Assembly: GCF_029542085.1 (NCBI RefSeq)
Contig: NZ_CP107036.1
Coordinates: forward strand, 2,046,001-2,110,000
Origin: Sphingobacterium sp. ML3W
Lineage (GTDB): Bacteria; Bacteroidota; Bacteroidia; Sphingobacteriales; Sphingobacteriaceae
Direction: 5' to 3'
DNA length: 64,000 bases
The notes below the pieces were generated by a model, which worked only from the letters and a program-made list of their open reading frames with translations, was not told the origin of the DNA and made no database searches. Every line of letters starts with the position of its first letter. Positions within the stretch are counted from its first letter, which is position 1. Position numbers and translations under genes: made by a program. Shown piece by piece: positions 10,096 to 18,789 of the stretch.

Positions 10096-11056
10096 AATTT
10101 CCCTGCCCCCTCAACATGTTAATAACCTCATCAATCTGTTCGCTATTCACAAAGCTATGACCGGTAATGGCCAGAACAATACCACGCGGGGATACCCATA
10201 CATACCGTGGAATAGAAGCGTGCGGAAATAAGTGGAACAGGTATTCATCATTATAGACTGTCGGAAGTGTGCTTCCACCAATTTGGGACAATGTTTCGCC
10301 ATAGGTTTTCTTTATTTTAGAAAGATCGTCCCTACGGTGCTTTGCATTGACAAGCACAAAAGCTACTTTATCCCCATACTTTTGGCTCAGCTTCTCAGCT
10401 TTTCCCATCTGTGAAAGACACATACCACACCAGCTTGCCCAAAAGTCGAGAATAATCATCTTACCTTTGTATTCTTCAAAACTTTTCGTAACAGTAGTTC
10501 CATCGACATAAAAAAGATGTTTTTTTGTGTAAAAGTCCTCTGGAACAGATTCCCCAACCATTACAGGATACGCCGTATTATCCTGAATACTTTTGTCATT
10601 TAATTGTGCTTGTACTCCTTCAAACTTGAACAGAAAAATAATTAATAAAACATAGTACTTTATAGAATTTACAGGACTACATCTCTCTAAAACAGACGTT
10701 AGAAATTCTTTAATTTGAGATCTGTCATTTTTAAGCCCATAGGCCCCGCTGTCCTCACGGGGCTTCTGAACCGATAAACTAAACATAGAAACAAAATTCC
10801 TATTCGGAAATATTCCGTTTGCAACACCATAGCTTATTGTTGCAGTAGCTTGGTTAGTTGCGGATAAACCTTTTTTGTTATTCAACAGAAAATCAGCCAA
10901 TAATCGAATTTTAAGCACCGCAAGCGAAAAGATACCCACGGTTTTTGTTTTCTCCATATAGAAAAAAAATAAAGAGTGGGTAATGCCTGCGGCGCTTTGG
11001 CAGATGTAGGTAAAATATAGTGTATCAATTGAAGTAAATAATTTCATAGTGCTCAT
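10088..11056 (-). CDS. TlpA-like thioredoxin-fold protein with a long N-terminal extension
   Basis: A 322-residue protein. Residues ~165-320 form a TlpA/ResA-type thioredoxin fold: FWASWCGMC with the redox pair Cys210-Cys213, and the cis-proline segment SIPRY near 283. A signal-like hydrophobic stretch (about 132-147) ends at VQAQ, so the mature periplasmic domain probably starts near 151. The ~130 residues ahead of it are odd: they are not a normal leader and include hairpin-forming DNA (GCCCCG at 10743-10748 facing CGGGGC at 10758-10763). The ATG used here overlaps the stop of the upstream gene (ATGA), which favours translational coupling; ATG at 10957 or a non-ATG start closer to the signal segment is possible. 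It likely keeps thiols reduced for the linked SusC/SusD system. Confidence 0.8.
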   Translation of the reverse strand: MSTMKLFTSIDTLYFTYICQSAAGITHSLFFFYMEKTKTVGIFSLAVLKIRLLADFLLNNKKGLSATNQATATISYGVANGIFPNRNFVSMFSLSVQKPREDSGAYGLKNDRSQIKEFLTSVLERCSPVNSIKYYVLLIIFLFKFEGVQAQLNDKSIQDNTAYPVMVGESVPEDFYTKKHLFYVDGTTVTKSFEEYKGKMIILDFWASWCGMCLSQMGKAEKLSQKYGDKVAFVLVNAKHRRDDLSKIKKTYGETLSQIGGSTLPTVYNDEYLFHLFPHASIPRYVWVSPRGIVLAITGHSFVNSEQIDEVINMLRGQGNYE

Positions 11057-11448
11057 AATTTGTTTTTAATGGTAGTTGATACTTGTTCGAAAAGTTCATA
11101 AACTTCTCCATTAGCCTTTAATTGCAGCTCTCCTACGGAAGACTTAGGTTTGTTGCCTGCATCCAATCCTCGCAAATCCACGTTCCTACTATGGGCAGCG
11201 AAGTAGCCTCTAAATACACAGAGAAGGGATATCAAAAATTCCTGAGTTTTATTGATGTCTTGGAAACTATTTTCGATGTCTGATCTATCAAGCTGATTGA
11301 TAAATAAATCGAAAATATGATCCCGACAGTTTTTTATATCGTATTTATCCCAGAATTCTTGAATATCTATTTTCGGATCATATTCTTTCTCGTAGATTTT
11401 AAAAAATGCTAAATCTAATTCAAGAAGCTTAGCGAAAAACGTGCTCAT
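11053..11448 (-). CDS. Hypothetical protein, first gene of the SusC/SusD operon
   Basis: A 131-residue soluble protein with no signal peptide and no membrane segment. It is helical and rich in acidic and aromatic residues (LELDLAFFKIYEKEYDP, HIFDLFINQLDRSD). I do not recognise the family. Its TGA overlaps the ATG of the thioredoxin gene (ATGA at 11053-11056), which argues that it is a real, translated gene at the head of the operon. Confidence 0.6.
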   Translation of the reverse strand: MSTFFAKLLELDLAFFKIYEKEYDPKIDIQEFWDKYDIKNCRDHIFDLFINQLDRSDIENSFQDINKTQEFLISLLCVFRGYFAAHSRNVDLRGLDAGNKPKSSVGELQLKANGEVYELFEQVSTTIKNKL

Positions 11449-11760
11449 ATCTTAGTTTGTTTTTATTCGAAGCGAAAAGCATAGTACGCCCATTCCGATC
11501 TAAATCAGGTTTTTAGTCGCTATACAATTCAAGCCACGAAGACAATAAATTTTTTATTATTTGGAAGCCAGATTGCGTTTGAAAGGTGGTTTATAAAAGA
11601 TTTTATATTAGCGATACGCATTCCATGGTTAAATGAAGTCAATTCCACTGACGAGGCCATCCCAGCTACTCAGGGGCGCTTATTAGGTTTTTGAGAAGTA
11701 ATTTTTTATGGTTCATAACTGCTTTATTTTTACTGAAAATAAAGCGAGAGAAAAGAAAAA
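11449..11760. other. Intergenic stretch upstream of the SusC/SusD operon
   Basis: No gene is visible. The promoter of the leftward operon should lie at 11450-11560, but I could not pick a certain one. It leads into the hairpin-rich segment at 11761-11910. Confidence 0.35.
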
Positions 11761-11910
11761 CGGCATAGTTCTCTACTCGCCCCCTCCCCAGCCAGGATCG
11801 GAAAGACGAGTGAGCTTCCTATGCCGCAAATCAAATATATCAAAAAATATAATTGCACGACAATAGGAGCGCCACTCGCTGCATCCTATTTCCTAAATTT
11901 GGCTGGGGAG
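11761..11910. other. Hairpin-rich non-coding segment
   Basis: Three inverted repeats sit close together. CGGCATAG (11761-11768) faces CTATGCCG (11819-11826), with ACTCG/CGAGT (11775-11779 and 11807-11811) continuing the same stem. AATAGGA (11862-11868) faces TCCTATT (11884-11890). CTCCCCAGCCA (11784-11794), in the loop of the first hairpin, is an exact inverted copy of TGGCTGGGGAG (11900-11910), allowing an alternative or pseudoknot-like pairing. No open frame covers it. This could be a structured RNA or a recombination relic. Confidence 0.5.
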
Positions 11911-11935
11911 AGTCAGATGCATTAAATTTTGCTGC

Positions 11936-11957
11936 AATCTAGAATCTAATCTAGAAT
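11936..11957. promoter_or_regulatory. Direct repeat with TCTAGA cores, possible operator
   Basis: AATCTAGAAT occurs twice, at 11936-11945 and 11948-11957, 12 bases apart or about one helical turn. Each copy contains the palindrome TCTAGA. It lies upstream of the HTH gene and may be a binding site for it or for RNA polymerase. This is inference. Confidence 0.4.
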
Positions 11958-12036
11958 TATTTAATCATAAGCTATTTAAACTTTAATATTTCATGTTACT
12001 ACAGTTAGTTCAACAATTCAAATATATAAAACTTAA

Positions 12037-12086
12037 TTTTAACCTCCAAATTTTGGATATAAAAACCCATTATTTGGAGGTTAAAA
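12037..12086. promoter_or_regulatory. 15-bp perfect inverted repeat just upstream of the HTH gene
   Basis: TTTTAACCTCCAAAT at 12037-12051 is the exact reverse complement of ATTTGGAGGTTAAAA at 12072-12086, with a 20-base spacer. It ends 38 bases before the ATG at 12125. It could be an operator for autoregulation or form an RNA hairpin in the leader. Its place is a reason to reject a longer frame that would start at 11993. Confidence 0.5.
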
Positions 12087-12124
12087 ATTGTGTTTCCATC
12101 GATTTTCCAACCTCTTTTGTATAT

Positions 12125-12481
12125 ATGAAAGAGACAATTGGAAAGTATATCCAAAAATTTTTAAGATTTAAAGGTATTTCAAATAAAGATGCAGCAGAAT
12201 CAATTGGTTTATCTGAATCTGCATTTGAAAAATTTCTTACCAAAGAAGATATTTTAATAAGCAGATTATTTAAACTTTCTCAATTCTCTGCTGAGAATCT
12301 AATGCAATTCTACTATGAAAAAGAACCTTTGGCATCATTTAGAAAAAAAGAAATTTTGGAATTTCAGCAAAAGTTGGAATTTGCTAATGTTCTTATAGAA
12401 AAGAATAATTTAATTATAGAAAACCAAACTAAATATATAAAAGAACTAGAGAACAGATTAAAAAAACTGAATGCAAAATAG
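12125..12481 (+). CDS. Small helix-turn-helix protein with C-terminal coiled coil
   Basis: A 118-residue protein started at the ATG at 12125 (METIGKY-like end, MKETIGKYIQKFL). The frame is open back to 11993, but that part overlaps a perfect inverted repeat and is compositionally unlike protein. Residues ~10-60 have an XRE-like helix-turn-helix (SNKDAAESIGLSESAFEKFL). The C-terminal ~45 residues are strongly helical with heptad character (FQQKLEFANVLIEKNN ... KELENRLKKL), suggesting a dimer. It stands alone, with repeats upstream that are likely operators. The gene is AT-rich. Target unknown. Confidence 0.65.
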   Translation: MKETIGKYIQKFLRFKGISNKDAAESIGLSESAFEKFLTKEDILISRLFKLSQFSAENLMQFYYEKEPLASFRKKEILEFQQKLEFANVLIEKNNLIIENQTKYIKELENRLKKLNAK

Positions 12482-13424
12482 TAGTATTTATTTAGTATTT
12501 ATTTAATGAGTCAAAATCCACCTATGGGTGCCTTGAAAGTTTTTAGAAAAAGCATGAAAATCCTATCAGCAATATTTCCAAAAAAAAAGTCACCCTATTC
12601 GTTCATCTGGTCCGCTAAAAGCCTAGCAAAAAAAAGGTAGTATCAAAATTAAATCCGTTAATTGGTATACAAATATGAAGCTTGGTGTTACAGGACATTT
12701 TTATGAATCTATTTAATTTTACTTTAGCCAAAACCTCCTCCACGGCCTTAGCAATCTCATTTGACAATTCGAAACCTTTGTCCTTAATTTAATTAAATAA
12801 CCTGTACGCTTTGATTTCTGAGCGTACAGGTTTCCAATTAATATAAATGAATGTAAATAAAGAACGCAGCGCTGAAAACAGACCCGATGTCAACGCAGTA
12901 AGGGAAAGTAATGAACCTATATTATTTTCACTCTATATGATTAAAATAACATATTCACAAACAATCTTTTCATCATGTCTTTACAGCTATTTTATTTACA
13001 CTATAAAATTATGGTATATATCATTTGAATATTCATTCTTTTTATTACAAAAACACTTGTTTTTATTATTAAAATCCGATATTTCATAGGATGAGATTAA
13101 TGTTTAGAAGTTAATGGAAGAGCTATACTAACGAATTTATTTGCCATAATTGATTATCCATCCCTTAAAACAATATCTTGAGTTAATGAAAAAACGGACA
13201 AGTTTTTATTTTCAAAATACTACTCCCAATTTTGATAAGCAAGCATAAGCCCTATGAGATTCGCCTTATTAAAACGGTCAGATTAGAATCTATTTCTTCT
13301 ACTATCATGTATAAATTCTCTTGTTCTACCAAGGCAATAAATATGAAATTAAGCCGTGAATATCGGATTCGCATATTCCCTTTTTCTTATAGTTTCATTA
13401 GAAAGTTCTATATTCCCCTTTTTT
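12482..13424. other. Long AT-rich stretch without a supportable gene
   Basis: About 940 bases. The minus strand at about 12790-12650 reads DKGFELSNEIAKAVEEVLAK, which looks like decayed coding sequence with no start; I cannot name it. A rightward frame at 12847-13089 is AT-rich with no domain and I do not believe it. A clear hairpin sits at 12801-12830 and is listed separately. Confidence 0.4.
12801..12830. terminator. Strong 10-bp hairpin, terminator-like
   Basis: CCTGTACGCT (12801-12810) pairs perfectly with AGCGTACAGG (12821-12830) around a 10-base loop, with AT-rich flanks on both sides. It may end transcription of the decayed leftward gene or of the HTH gene 320 bases upstream. Confidence 0.5.
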
Positions 13425-14372
13425 TCATAATCTAACGACAACTTTACCAACCGTACGGTTTGATTCAATCTGCAAATGCGCCTTGCCCATTTCGTCAAAA
13501 TCGAAAACATGACTGATGTGCGGTTTCAGTACCCCCTTTTTCAGTAGTGATGCAATGTGACACATATCCTCTCCACTTGAATAGACCGACATAAAATAAC
13601 AGGTATGAAGCTTTTTATCCTGCGCTTTTAACTCATCCGTCTTGCTGTGCCCCGAAGGTAAGGTCACTATCGTTCCGAAAGGCTTCAGTACCTGAACCGA
13701 TTTCTGAAAATTTTGGCCTCCGATAGCTTCCAGGACAAAGTCAACAGGATCCAATACTTTCTCAAAGGCTGTATTTTTATAATCAATAAATTCGTTTGCA
13801 CCCAATCCCAATACAAATTCCCTGTTTGCTGCCGATGCCGTTGCGATGACATGCGCTCCGATATATTTTGCGATCTGCACTGCAAAATGTCCCACGCCAC
13901 CGGATGCTGCATGGATCAGTACGCGGTCCGTTGGTCTCAGCTTACCGTAGCTATCAAAAGCCTGCCATGCCGTCAAAGCCGCCAGCGCGCTTGCCGCGGC
14001 TTCCGTATGGCTTATGTTTTGAGGTTTCACAGCAAGCTGATCCGCAGGTGCTGCTACATACTCCGCATAGGCTCTGCCATGGCCGACGAAATTGACCATT
14101 CCGAATACCTGATCGCCAAGGCCAAGGCCAACTACTTCATCACCTATTTCGGTAATCTCACCAGAAATATCCCACCCCAGGATTAGGGGATGGTATTTTG
14201 CGAGGTCTTCAGCCAGAGGCGCTTGTCGGCTACGCACCTTGACGTCGACCGGATTGATGCCGATTGCCTTTACTTTAACCAATACCTCATTGGCTTTTAT
14301 TTTGGGTTTTTCGATTTCCTGATACAATAGATGTTCGATTCCGCCAAATGTTTTCAGTACAATTGCTTTCAT
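13425..14372 (-). CDS. Zinc-independent NAD(P)-dependent alcohol dehydrogenase / quinone oxidoreductase family
   Basis: A 315-residue medium-chain oxidoreductase of the quinone-reductase type, a normal length. It starts MKAIVLKTFGG, has the N-terminal GroES-like fold (PKIKANEVLVKVKAIGINPVD), and the nucleotide-binding motif AASGGVGHFAVQIAK near residue 155. It lacks the cysteine set of a structural zinc. It would reduce a carbonyl or quinone using NADPH. It is transcribed away from the AraC regulator at 14462, with an 89-base shared promoter region, so that regulator is a likely controller. Confidence 0.88.
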   Translation of the reverse strand: MKAIVLKTFGGIEHLLYQEIEKPKIKANEVLVKVKAIGINPVDVKVRSRQAPLAEDLAKYHPLILGWDISGEITEIGDEVVGLGLGDQVFGMVNFVGHGRAYAEYVAAPADQLAVKPQNISHTEAAASALAALTAWQAFDSYGKLRPTDRVLIHAASGGVGHFAVQIAKYIGAHVIATASAANREFVLGLGANEFIDYKNTAFEKVLDPVDFVLEAIGGQNFQKSVQVLKPFGTIVTLPSGHSKTDELKAQDKKLHTCYFMSVYSSGEDMCHIASLLKKGVLKPHISHVFDFDEMGKAHLQIESNRTVGKVVVRL

Positions 14373-14461
14373 TTGTCCTTATTTGATTGACACAAAAATA
14401 GACTGATAAAAGCTAATATAACAGGTACATTTCAAGCCAATTTAGGTACCTTTATATTTAT

Positions 14462-15298
14462 ATGGCAAAAAAAGAAAATTTGCACAAGTCATTGGAGGTT
14501 TATTATGAAAAAGTGGACAGTTGCCCTATACGGGACCGACAGTTCAATTTTTTTGAATTTGTGTATGTTATATCGGGCAAGGGGAGTTATGCGATCAACG
14601 GTAATGATCTGCCTTTTACCGCCGGAGATCTTTTTCTGATCACGCCCAAAGATTGCCATGCATTCGAACTTGGGTGTACCTGTGAATTTATGATCGTCCG
14701 ATTTGCTCCCAGTTATGTAAAGGCCTACAATTGGCAAAGTATTGACCATATCGAATGTTTATTATACTATTCATCCCATCTTTCCGGATCCATTTTGGTC
14801 AATACAGATGACAGGCTGACTGTTGCTTCTCTTATCGATGCCATTCAGCGTGCTGTCGAACAAAAAAATATCTATAATGAAGATTTGTTAAGACATCTTG
14901 TCAACGCTATTATTGTCATCGCCGCGAGAAATATTTCGATTACAAAACCTGAAAGGCTCTCACCCAATGCCGATGTCCGTATGTTGAAAATTCTGGACTA
15001 CATACAGGAACATATTTGTTGTCCCGACCGCATGAAGATTTCAGCAATCGCCCAAGAGTTTGGTGTATCGCCGACTTACCTTGGTAGTTATTTCCGAAAG
15101 CAGTGCAATGAATCCATACAGCAATATATTTCTACCTATCGTATTCGGCAGATCGAACACCGTTTACGTTTTAGCGACAGAAGGGTGCATGAGATAGCTG
15201 AAGAATTCGGGTTTGCTGACGAGAGCCACATTAACAAGTTTTTCAAGAGACATAAAGGGGTAAGTCTCAAAGCATATCGCGTCAGCTTACAAGCGTAG
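14462..15298 (+). CDS. AraC-family regulator with N-terminal cupin
   Basis: A 278-residue regulator. The N-terminal part is a cupin-like effector domain (FEFVYVISGKGSYAINGND, then FTAGDLFLITPKDCHAFE). The C-terminal ~100 residues hold two helix-turn-helix units (ISAIAQEFGVSPTYLGSYF; VHEIAEEFGFADESHINKFF) ending in KRHKGVSLKAYR. It lies back to back with the oxidoreductase gene, the classic layout for a regulator and its target. A terminator follows at 15466. Confidence 0.9.
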   Translation: MAKKENLHKSLEVYYEKVDSCPIRDRQFNFFEFVYVISGKGSYAINGNDLPFTAGDLFLITPKDCHAFELGCTCEFMIVRFAPSYVKAYNWQSIDHIECLLYYSSHLSGSILVNTDDRLTVASLIDAIQRAVEQKNIYNEDLLRHLVNAIIVIAARNISITKPERLSPNADVRMLKILDYIQEHICCPDRMKISAIAQEFGVSPTYLGSYFRKQCNESIQQYISTYRIRQIEHRLRFSDRRVHEIAEEFGFADESHINKFFKRHKGVSLKAYRVSLQA

Positions 15299-15465
15299 TA
15301 TAAACAGTGGAATACGCTGCCGAAAGAAGCTCTATTGGCAATAAATACATAAATTGAAAACTATTTTAAAGATTTTCGGAAACTCGAAACACTTTATTTA
15401 TAGTCCCTTTGAAAGGTTTATTTTCATAAATGGTTTTTAATGAAACCAATTGGTACATTCATGGC

Positions 15466-15493
15466 CAGCTGTCTCCATGCAGCTGTTTTTTTT
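15466..15493 (+). terminator. Terminator after the AraC gene
   Basis: CAGCTG at 15466-15471 and again at 15480-15485 (self-complementary) around an 8-base loop, followed by eight T at 15486-15493. Confidence 0.75.
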
Positions 15494-15517
15494 AACGGCA
15501 AAAATTACTGAATAGAA

Positions 15518-15557
15518 AAACCTGTGTTACTTTGTTTGAAACAAAGAACACAGGTTT
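15518..15557. terminator. Long hairpin downstream of the FISUMP remnant
   Basis: The arm at 15518-15537 pairs with 15539-15557 (AAACCTGTGTT / AACACAGGTTT outside, CTTTGTTT / AAACAAAG inside), with a single bulged A. It lies just beyond the 3' end of the leftward FISUMP remnant and has A-rich sequence on its left, so it fits a minus-strand terminator that outlived its gene. Confidence 0.65.
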
Positions 15558-15593
15558 GACATCAAAATAAAATTAAAAGTATATATTAAGTTC

Positions 15594-15891
15594 TTATTTC
15601 TGTTCCGAAATGCAACGAATAGGTAGGAAAACCGGAAGTCTTACCTAGATTATGGGGTTGATTATAATTACTGGTCCTCATTTCTAGATAGCTCTTACCT
15701 AAAGCAAACCGCGTCAAATTGCTTCCGTTTACCGAAGAAGTCCAATATTCACCGCTTCCTCCTCGCCAATACAGATTCCCCTCTCTCGCTGAACGGTATC
15801 CCGTAGCGGGAAAAGTTAATTTTACATTTGGATTTGCTTTACTTGTCAGAACTTTCGCCGCCCCTATTGTATTTGCTGTACTGTTATCCAT
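15594..15891 (-). pseudogene. C-terminal remnant of a FISUMP-domain protein
   Basis: The minus strand from 15891 reads ANTIGAAKVLTSKANPN ... FPATGYRSAREGNLYWRG ... GEYWTSS, then TSGFP. This is the C-terminal half of the same domain as in the lipoprotein at 446-2074. After GFP the open frame drifts into nonsense (TYSLHFG), while the next frame reads IRCISEQK and stops at 15594, matching the expected GFPxRCxxE ending. So a single-base frameshift lies near 15620. The N-terminal bulk and signal peptide are missing. Confidence 0.75.
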
Positions 15892-15990
15892 ATCTCCCAA
15901 AGAGCATAACAGGAAGCCTTTATGCTTTTTTTTGCAATGAATCTTGACAATTGTACACCATATAAATGTGATATTACTCATATTTAGTTA

Positions 15991-16040
15991 AAAAAAAGCG
16001 GGTAAAAAGCCTGGTCTAGTAATCCAGTCTTTTTACCCGC
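15991..16040 (-). terminator. Rho-independent terminator of the lysine-rich small gene
   Basis: On the minus strand the arm at 16040-16024 pairs with 16014-15998 (GCGGGTAAAAAG and its complement, one mismatch), followed by a run of seven T (15991-15997 on the plus strand are A). It lies 55 bases beyond the stop of the small gene at 16096. Confidence 0.8.
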
Positions 16041-16095
16041 TCCAAATTGATATGCCTTTGTGCAAGTGCAAACAATAAGCTATTGTATTAATCGC

Positions 16096-16218
16096 CTACT
16101 TTCTTTTTTTACGGAAGACATTATCCGTTAAATCTTTAGAGACTGTATCTTTTTCTTTTTGATATGAAGATTGGGTTTTCTCTTTTGTGCTTTTTTCCTT
16201 TTTCGAATCTTTACTCAT
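16096..16218 (-). CDS. Small lysine-rich protein, 40 residues
   Basis: A complete short frame from ATG at 16218 to TAG at 16096. The product is highly charged: MSKDSKKEKSTKEKTQSS at the start and DNVFRKKRK at the end, with no hydrophobic segment. Similar tiny basic proteins are seen in Sphingobacteriaceae, with unknown roles. The strong terminator at 15991-16040 directly downstream supports real transcription. Confidence 0.6.
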   Translation of the reverse strand: MSKDSKKEKSTKEKTQSSYQKEKDTVSKDLTDNVFRKKRK

Positions 16219-16486
16219 GATGTATTGATTTTATAGTGTGTACGGTCCTCTTCCTTTTCTATGTTTATTCTTGATCGGGAAGAATAATATTAAGCTGTTA
16301 CGTGTTCTATCCGTTAAATACGCTAGCTACTAATTGTTGAAAGATGTATCTTAGAGAATTTAAAGATAAAACATATGATGTATTTATCATATCGGATCTA
16401 CAGAATGGGATTATATGAAATATTAGATCACTTTAATAAATATACCAGTAATATTTAACAATAAGGCGCTAACTGTTCTAAATAAA

Positions 16487-18240
16487 TCAATTTGCACTTT
16501 CCCCCTTGTAATCCTCCATTTTCAGCCTTGCCATCAAATAGCTTATAGTGGATTCTGCACCTTGATTGATATTGACCTCATGTTCTTCCAGACCATCAAA
16601 ACAACCACCGGTAACTGGATTATAAACAATTTGACGAAGATGATTCCGTCCCAAAAACCATTCGAATACTATTCGGATAGTCTTCCTATACTGCTCATCT
16701 TTCGTGAACTTATAAAATCTATCTAACGCAACAATGGTATAAGCAACATCAATCGGTTGCTCTCCGCCCTGGAGCTCGTTTGTTGGCTGGCCGCGATGTG
16801 CCCATCCTTTATTGGAAACCACATGAATCTCATTGTCGACAATAATCCTGCTCAACAAGAAATCAAAGGATTGATAGGCGATATCTCTATATCTGCCTAT
16901 CCGCAGTAGTTTCATAGGCGATCAACATGGCTTCGGAGATAACAATGTTGCCATAGGTCAGGTAAGATTCATACCATTGCCAATCTGTAGTATTCTCATG
17001 TTCAAACATAGCCACCAAACGGTCAGGCAGGACTTCTATGATTGCCTTATAGTTTTTACCCTTCATAAAACTAAAGCCCTTAATGGTAAAGGCCATCGAT
17101 CTTGTCGAATAATAAACCATGGCATGTCTAGAGGTCCGCTCCAAAAGCTCTATAGCAAGTTTGACTATTCTTTCAGGCAAAAGATTGGCCAGGCCAATCA
17201 CTTCGCCGAGGGCCCACACTGCCCGTCCGTTGGCATCTTCTAGATTATCTAGTTCATTTTGCACCGTAAAATTACCATACCCGTCGACGTAATTCAAAAA
17301 CGTGCCATCACATTGCATACAATAAGCAATAAAATCCAAATATTTTGAATCAGAGCAATATCTTCATAAGATTCATATAATTTATAGTGATGTAACATGG
17401 CTATAAGCGCTCTTGCATTGTCATCCAACGCATATCCGCTTGCAATGTCAGGTGAGGAAATATCCGCAAATTGAACAAATCCACGGTCCTCAGACATTCG
17501 AAAAATATGATCCAGGTTGACCGGTGGTATTGAAAAGATCATCTCCCTCGTTTGATCTATAAGAAGCTCAAAAAGGCAAACATGGGCAATAGCAACGTTT
17601 TGCCAGGAAGTCTTAACCATCTTTTGAAGGTTCAAATGATGGATCTTATTTAATTTAAGTTCATCATCCAAATTTGATTGACCGCAGCTGCAAGCTGATC
17701 AGAGGCTCCAAAATCGATTGTGACACCCATATCTTCTTTTAAAACTTCCTTTACATGGGGAATTGGTGTTGATACAATAGGACATCCAGAGCTCAACGCA
17801 TAAGAAAATGCGCCGCTAACTGCTTGTAAAGAATCATTTTATGTAAAAAGATACACGTCGGTGATCGATAGATAGGCCAGCAAGTCTTCTGTTGATAGAA
17901 ATTCATTAACGAATCTGACATAATCTGAAATGCCGTATTGATTAACTATTGCTTCAAGTTGATTTCTATATGTCTCTCCTTCACTCCGTAGCAGATTAGG
18001 ATGCGTCATCCCCAAAATAAGGAACTTTATATTTGGATTTTGTTCGATGATAGCGGGCAGTGCATATAGTGTGGTTTCTATACTCTTGCTAGGGCCCAGT
18101 AAACCAAATGTACTGAGGATTTTATTGCCCACGAGACTGTAATGCTCTAGAATGGCGTGTTTATCGATTGCTGGAGCTAAGTGTGTACCATGCGCTATTA
18201 CCGTTATTTTATTAGGGGGTATTTTGTATGTATACCTAAG
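16487..18240 (-). pseudogene. Broken glycosyltransferase (GT4-like) with C-terminal helical-barrel domain
   Basis: Read from the right, the minus strand gives ITVIAHGTHLAPAIDKHA, then a GT4-type glycosyltransferase core (STFGLLGPSKSIETTLYAL; FLILGMTHPN), a stop codon at 17839-17841, continued homologous sequence in the same frame (QAVSGAFSYALSSGCPIVST), a frameshift near 17680, then GYALDDNARALIAMLHHY, a motif of the (alpha/alpha) barrel half of these fusion proteins. Further frameshifts lie near 17340 and 16905. The N-terminal ~150 residues are absent, cut at the junction with the lipoprotein remnant near 18240. At least four lesions make this a clear pseudogene. Intact members modify polysaccharides or related glycans. 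Confidence 0.8.
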
Positions 18241-18789
18241 GATATCTGCAGATCCCTACGTCATAACTATCATAAGATAATTGCTTTTTTTCCAAAAATT
18301 CACTTAGATAATAGTATTTTTCACCTTCTTTTATAATTTTTAAAGGACTTTCCGTAGCAACATCACTTTTCCATTCACCGACGAAAAAATCTGGATCATA
18401 ATATGCTTTGGTTTCCAATTTATATTTTTCCGCTTCCTCCTCGGTAATCTTTGAAAAATTCGCACTTTCATTATTAATACTCATTTTCATTTTCTTAGGA
18501 TCATCGGTAATATTCATAGAAATTGTGACCGAGCCAAGACCACTGGTTAACTGCGTAACTGCGTACTTAAAGTTTTGTCATCTTTGTTATAAGCTGCCGG
18601 TGATTCAAGGTCCAGACTTTTGACATAGAGTTTTTCGCCTTCCTTCTGTATTTCAAGAATCTCAGAGTGGTCTTTTCCATCTTCTTTCCAATATCCTAAA
18701 TATTGATCCTCTTTAGAGTGTGAGCAAGAAAACAGAAGAATGATAAAGCTCAGCACCACCAGAGTTGCTATGGTATTTTTCTTTTTCAT
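18241..18789 (-). pseudogene. Frameshifted two-repeat lipoprotein
   Basis: The gene starts at 18789 with a lipoprotein signal (lipobox LLFSC, Cys22). The product has two similar units: YLGYWKEDGKDHSEILEI and FVGEWKSDVATESPLKII, each followed by a KEGEKxY stretch. Reading stops early at 18547 because of an 8-bp tandem duplication; past it, the other frame continues naturally (TQLTSGLGSVTISMN) to about 18241, where the sequence runs into the glycosyltransferase remnant. Both the frameshift and the lost 3' end mark a dead gene. Function unknown. Confidence 0.75.
18549..18564. repeat. 8-bp tandem duplication that breaks the lipoprotein gene
   Basis: AACTGCGT occurs twice without a gap at 18549-18556 and 18557-18564. 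Removing one copy restores a continuous lipoprotein frame, so this looks like a recent replication-slippage event. Confidence 0.75.

Noticed and set aside
11784..11910. Miniature transposon with 11-base terminal repeats
   Set aside because: No target-site duplication, and one of the hairpins extends outside the proposed ends.
11993..12124. Longer N-terminus for the HTH gene
   Set aside because: The extra 44 codons run through a perfect 15-base inverted repeat and do not look like protein, so the ATG at 12125 is preferred.
12847..13089. Rightward 80-codon open frame
   Set aside because: AT-rich, hydrophobic by chance and without start signals or recognisable domain; it sits in a stretch of decayed sequence.
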